This document shows, piece after piece, positions 44,818-45,788 of a stretch of DNA of 45,788 nt; position 1 is the stretch's first letter, and every line of letters starts with the position of its first letter. This DNA is from Herbinix sp. Lineage in GTDB: Bacteria > Bacillota > Clostridia > Lachnospirales > Lachnospiraceae. The notes under the pieces were generated by a model. It was not told the origin of the DNA. It worked only from the letters and a program-made list of their open reading frames with translations, and ran no database searches. The translations under genes and the position numbers were made by a program. The DNA lies in the NCBI GenBank assembly GCA_029240245.1, contig JARBTJ010000042.1, positions 1 through 45,788 of the forward strand. The letters are read 5' to 3'.

Positions 44818-45788
44818 ATGGAATATAATAGTTTTTCAGGAGTCAATGTTGAACTGGCAGCAGCAACCCTATCCTGTATCGGAGATGGGGTGGTATCGAC
44901 GGATCTTTTGGGAAAGATTTTATATATGAACCGGACCGCAGGAGAAATCATTGGTTTGGAAGTTGAAGAGGTAATTGGACAAGATTTTGAGAAAATCTTT
45001 GTCTTTTATCAGGCAGATACTTTTTACCAGCAGGATAATCCGATTGATAAAGTGTTAAAGTATGATGTTACAACGGGACTACTCAACAATACAGTTATAT
45101 TGCCGGAAAATTGTGCTCCGAAATATATCTCGGCAACCTGTTCGCCGGTAAAGAATTCTAATGGGAATACTATCGGAGCAGTGGCTGTTTTGCGCGATAT
45201 CACCAGGTTGAAAAATTTGGAAACAGAATATAGGAATGAAGGAAATAATCTTAAAACCATTTTTAACAATGCTCCGGTGGGAATGTTAACCTTCGATGAG
45301 GATTATAAGGTTATTCAAGTCAATGAGGCAGCCTTGCACTTTGTAAGCAGTACGAAGGAACAGATACTCGGTAAAAGCTTTGGAGAGGGCTTTGGGTGTG
45401 TTTCAAGCATGGAGCATTCCCATGGATGTGGATATGGAATTAATTGTAATCATTGTGAGTTGTTGAAAGCAGCAAAATATGCGATTACAGAAGGAACCGC
45501 CACCAGCAACATTGAACTGAATAAAAGCTTTTTGATTGACCATAAGGTAAGGAATTACTGGTTTCGAGCAAGTATAACACCGATTATTGTGGGAGATAAA
45601 AAAAATGTAGTTGTTACTTTGATGGATATTACGGAAAGAGTCAATCAGGAGATGATGCTGATACGATCAAGAGATTATTGCAATAACCTGATTGATCAGA
45701 TTCCTTCCCTGGTATGGAAGACAGATAAAGACTTTAAGTGGAATTATGTCAACAATGTATGGAGGAGTTTTACCGGTAAAAGCTGCGA
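44818..45788 (+). CDS. Multi-PAS signalling protein (cut by right edge)
   Basis: The frame is open from ATG 44818 to the window end (323 residues seen). At least two PAS domains are clear: residues 13-135 (STDLLGKILYMNRTAGEI; ends VAVLRDITRLKNLE) and 145-275 (NAPVGMLTFDED; ends VVVTLMDITERVNQE). A third begins near 285 (LIDQIPSLVWKTD). The second has a Cys-rich insert: C194, C204, C210, C213 (C-x9-C-x5-C-x2-C), a metal- or cluster-type pattern. The output domain lies outside the window; a histidine kinase or GGDEF is likely by family. It follows cheB by 28 nt with a GAGG site, so it is part of the operon and probably feeds a redox or metal signal into chemotaxis (inference). Confidence 0.85.
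   Translation, partial: MEYNSFSGVNVELAAATLSCIGDGVVSTDLLGKILYMNRTAGEIIGLEVEEVIGQDFEKIFVFYQADTFYQQDNPIDKVLKYDVTTGLLNNTVILPENCAPKYISATCSPVKNSNGNTIGAVAVLRDITRLKNLETEYRNEGNNLKTIFNNAPVGMLTFDEDYKVIQVNEAALHFVSSTKEQILGKSFGEGFGCVSSMEHSHGCGYGINCNHCELLKAAKYAITEGTATSNIELNKSFLIDHKVRNYWFRASITPIIVGDKKNVVVTLMDITERVNQEMMLIRSRDYCNNLIDQIPSLVWKTDKDFKWNYVNNVWRSFTGKSC

Overview
The window (about 40% G+C, low-GC Firmicute-style AGGAGG ribosome sites and TTGACA/TATAAT promoters) looks like a chromosome segment of an anaerobic, spore-forming, motile clostridium. Lachnospiraceae is the most likely family. The six-cysteine SCIFF peptide with its radical SAM maturase points to Clostridia; the HemZ-like, HisRS and chemotaxis protein styles favour Lachnospiraceae. 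The family assignment is inferred from protein style only.

Region by region. 1-4.1 kb: the tail of an unknown gene, a CPBP membrane protease, a papain-fold-like unknown, and an overlapping ogt-pepF pair. 4.2-6.6 kb: a Na+/solute symporter gene that lacks a block of about 40 codons, a strong terminator, and a minisatellite of about 29 units of 11 nt. 6.6-15.1 kb: a co-oriented set of catabolic genes (MDR dehydrogenase, D-2-hydroxyacid dehydrogenase, phosphotriesterase-family hydrolase, shikimate-dehydrogenase-like oxidoreductase, cupin phosphoglucose-isomerase-like protein, KDPG-type aldolase, GntR regulator, FGGY kinase). The combination suggests an uncharacterised sugar, sugar-acid or cyclitol pathway. 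15.3-20.8 kb: glmS (minus), a small conserved gene, a LysM-GH18 protein without catalytic acids, a small unknown gene, and degV (minus). 20.9-22.8 kb: scfA-scfB (SCIFF and its maturase) behind a tandem-repeat promoter. 22.9-31.5 kb: housekeeping genes recJ, apt, rel, an MBL hydrolase, hemZ (3' end damaged) and hisS.

31.5-45.8 kb: two paralogous chemosensory modules in tandem. Module 1 is cheA-cheW-mcp. Module 2 is tetR-cheY-cheA-cheW-mcp-cheR-cheB followed by a multi-PAS sensor cut by the window edge. The paralogues align end to end, so the block arose by duplication; only module 2 carries the adaptation enzymes and response regulator. Both MCPs end in the same EFGKY tail. A TetR-family gene with a perfect consensus promoter overlapped by a palindrome begins module 2, and a probable structured leader RNA with its own extended -10 precedes cheR.

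A MITE-like family of about 120 bp with terminal inverted repeats and 6-bp target duplications has two full copies, one before each chemosensory module, and a remnant at the 3' end of the GH18 gene. Several genes show internal loss (symporter, hemZ, GH18 active site), so the segment mixes intact housekeeping genes with decaying accessory ones.
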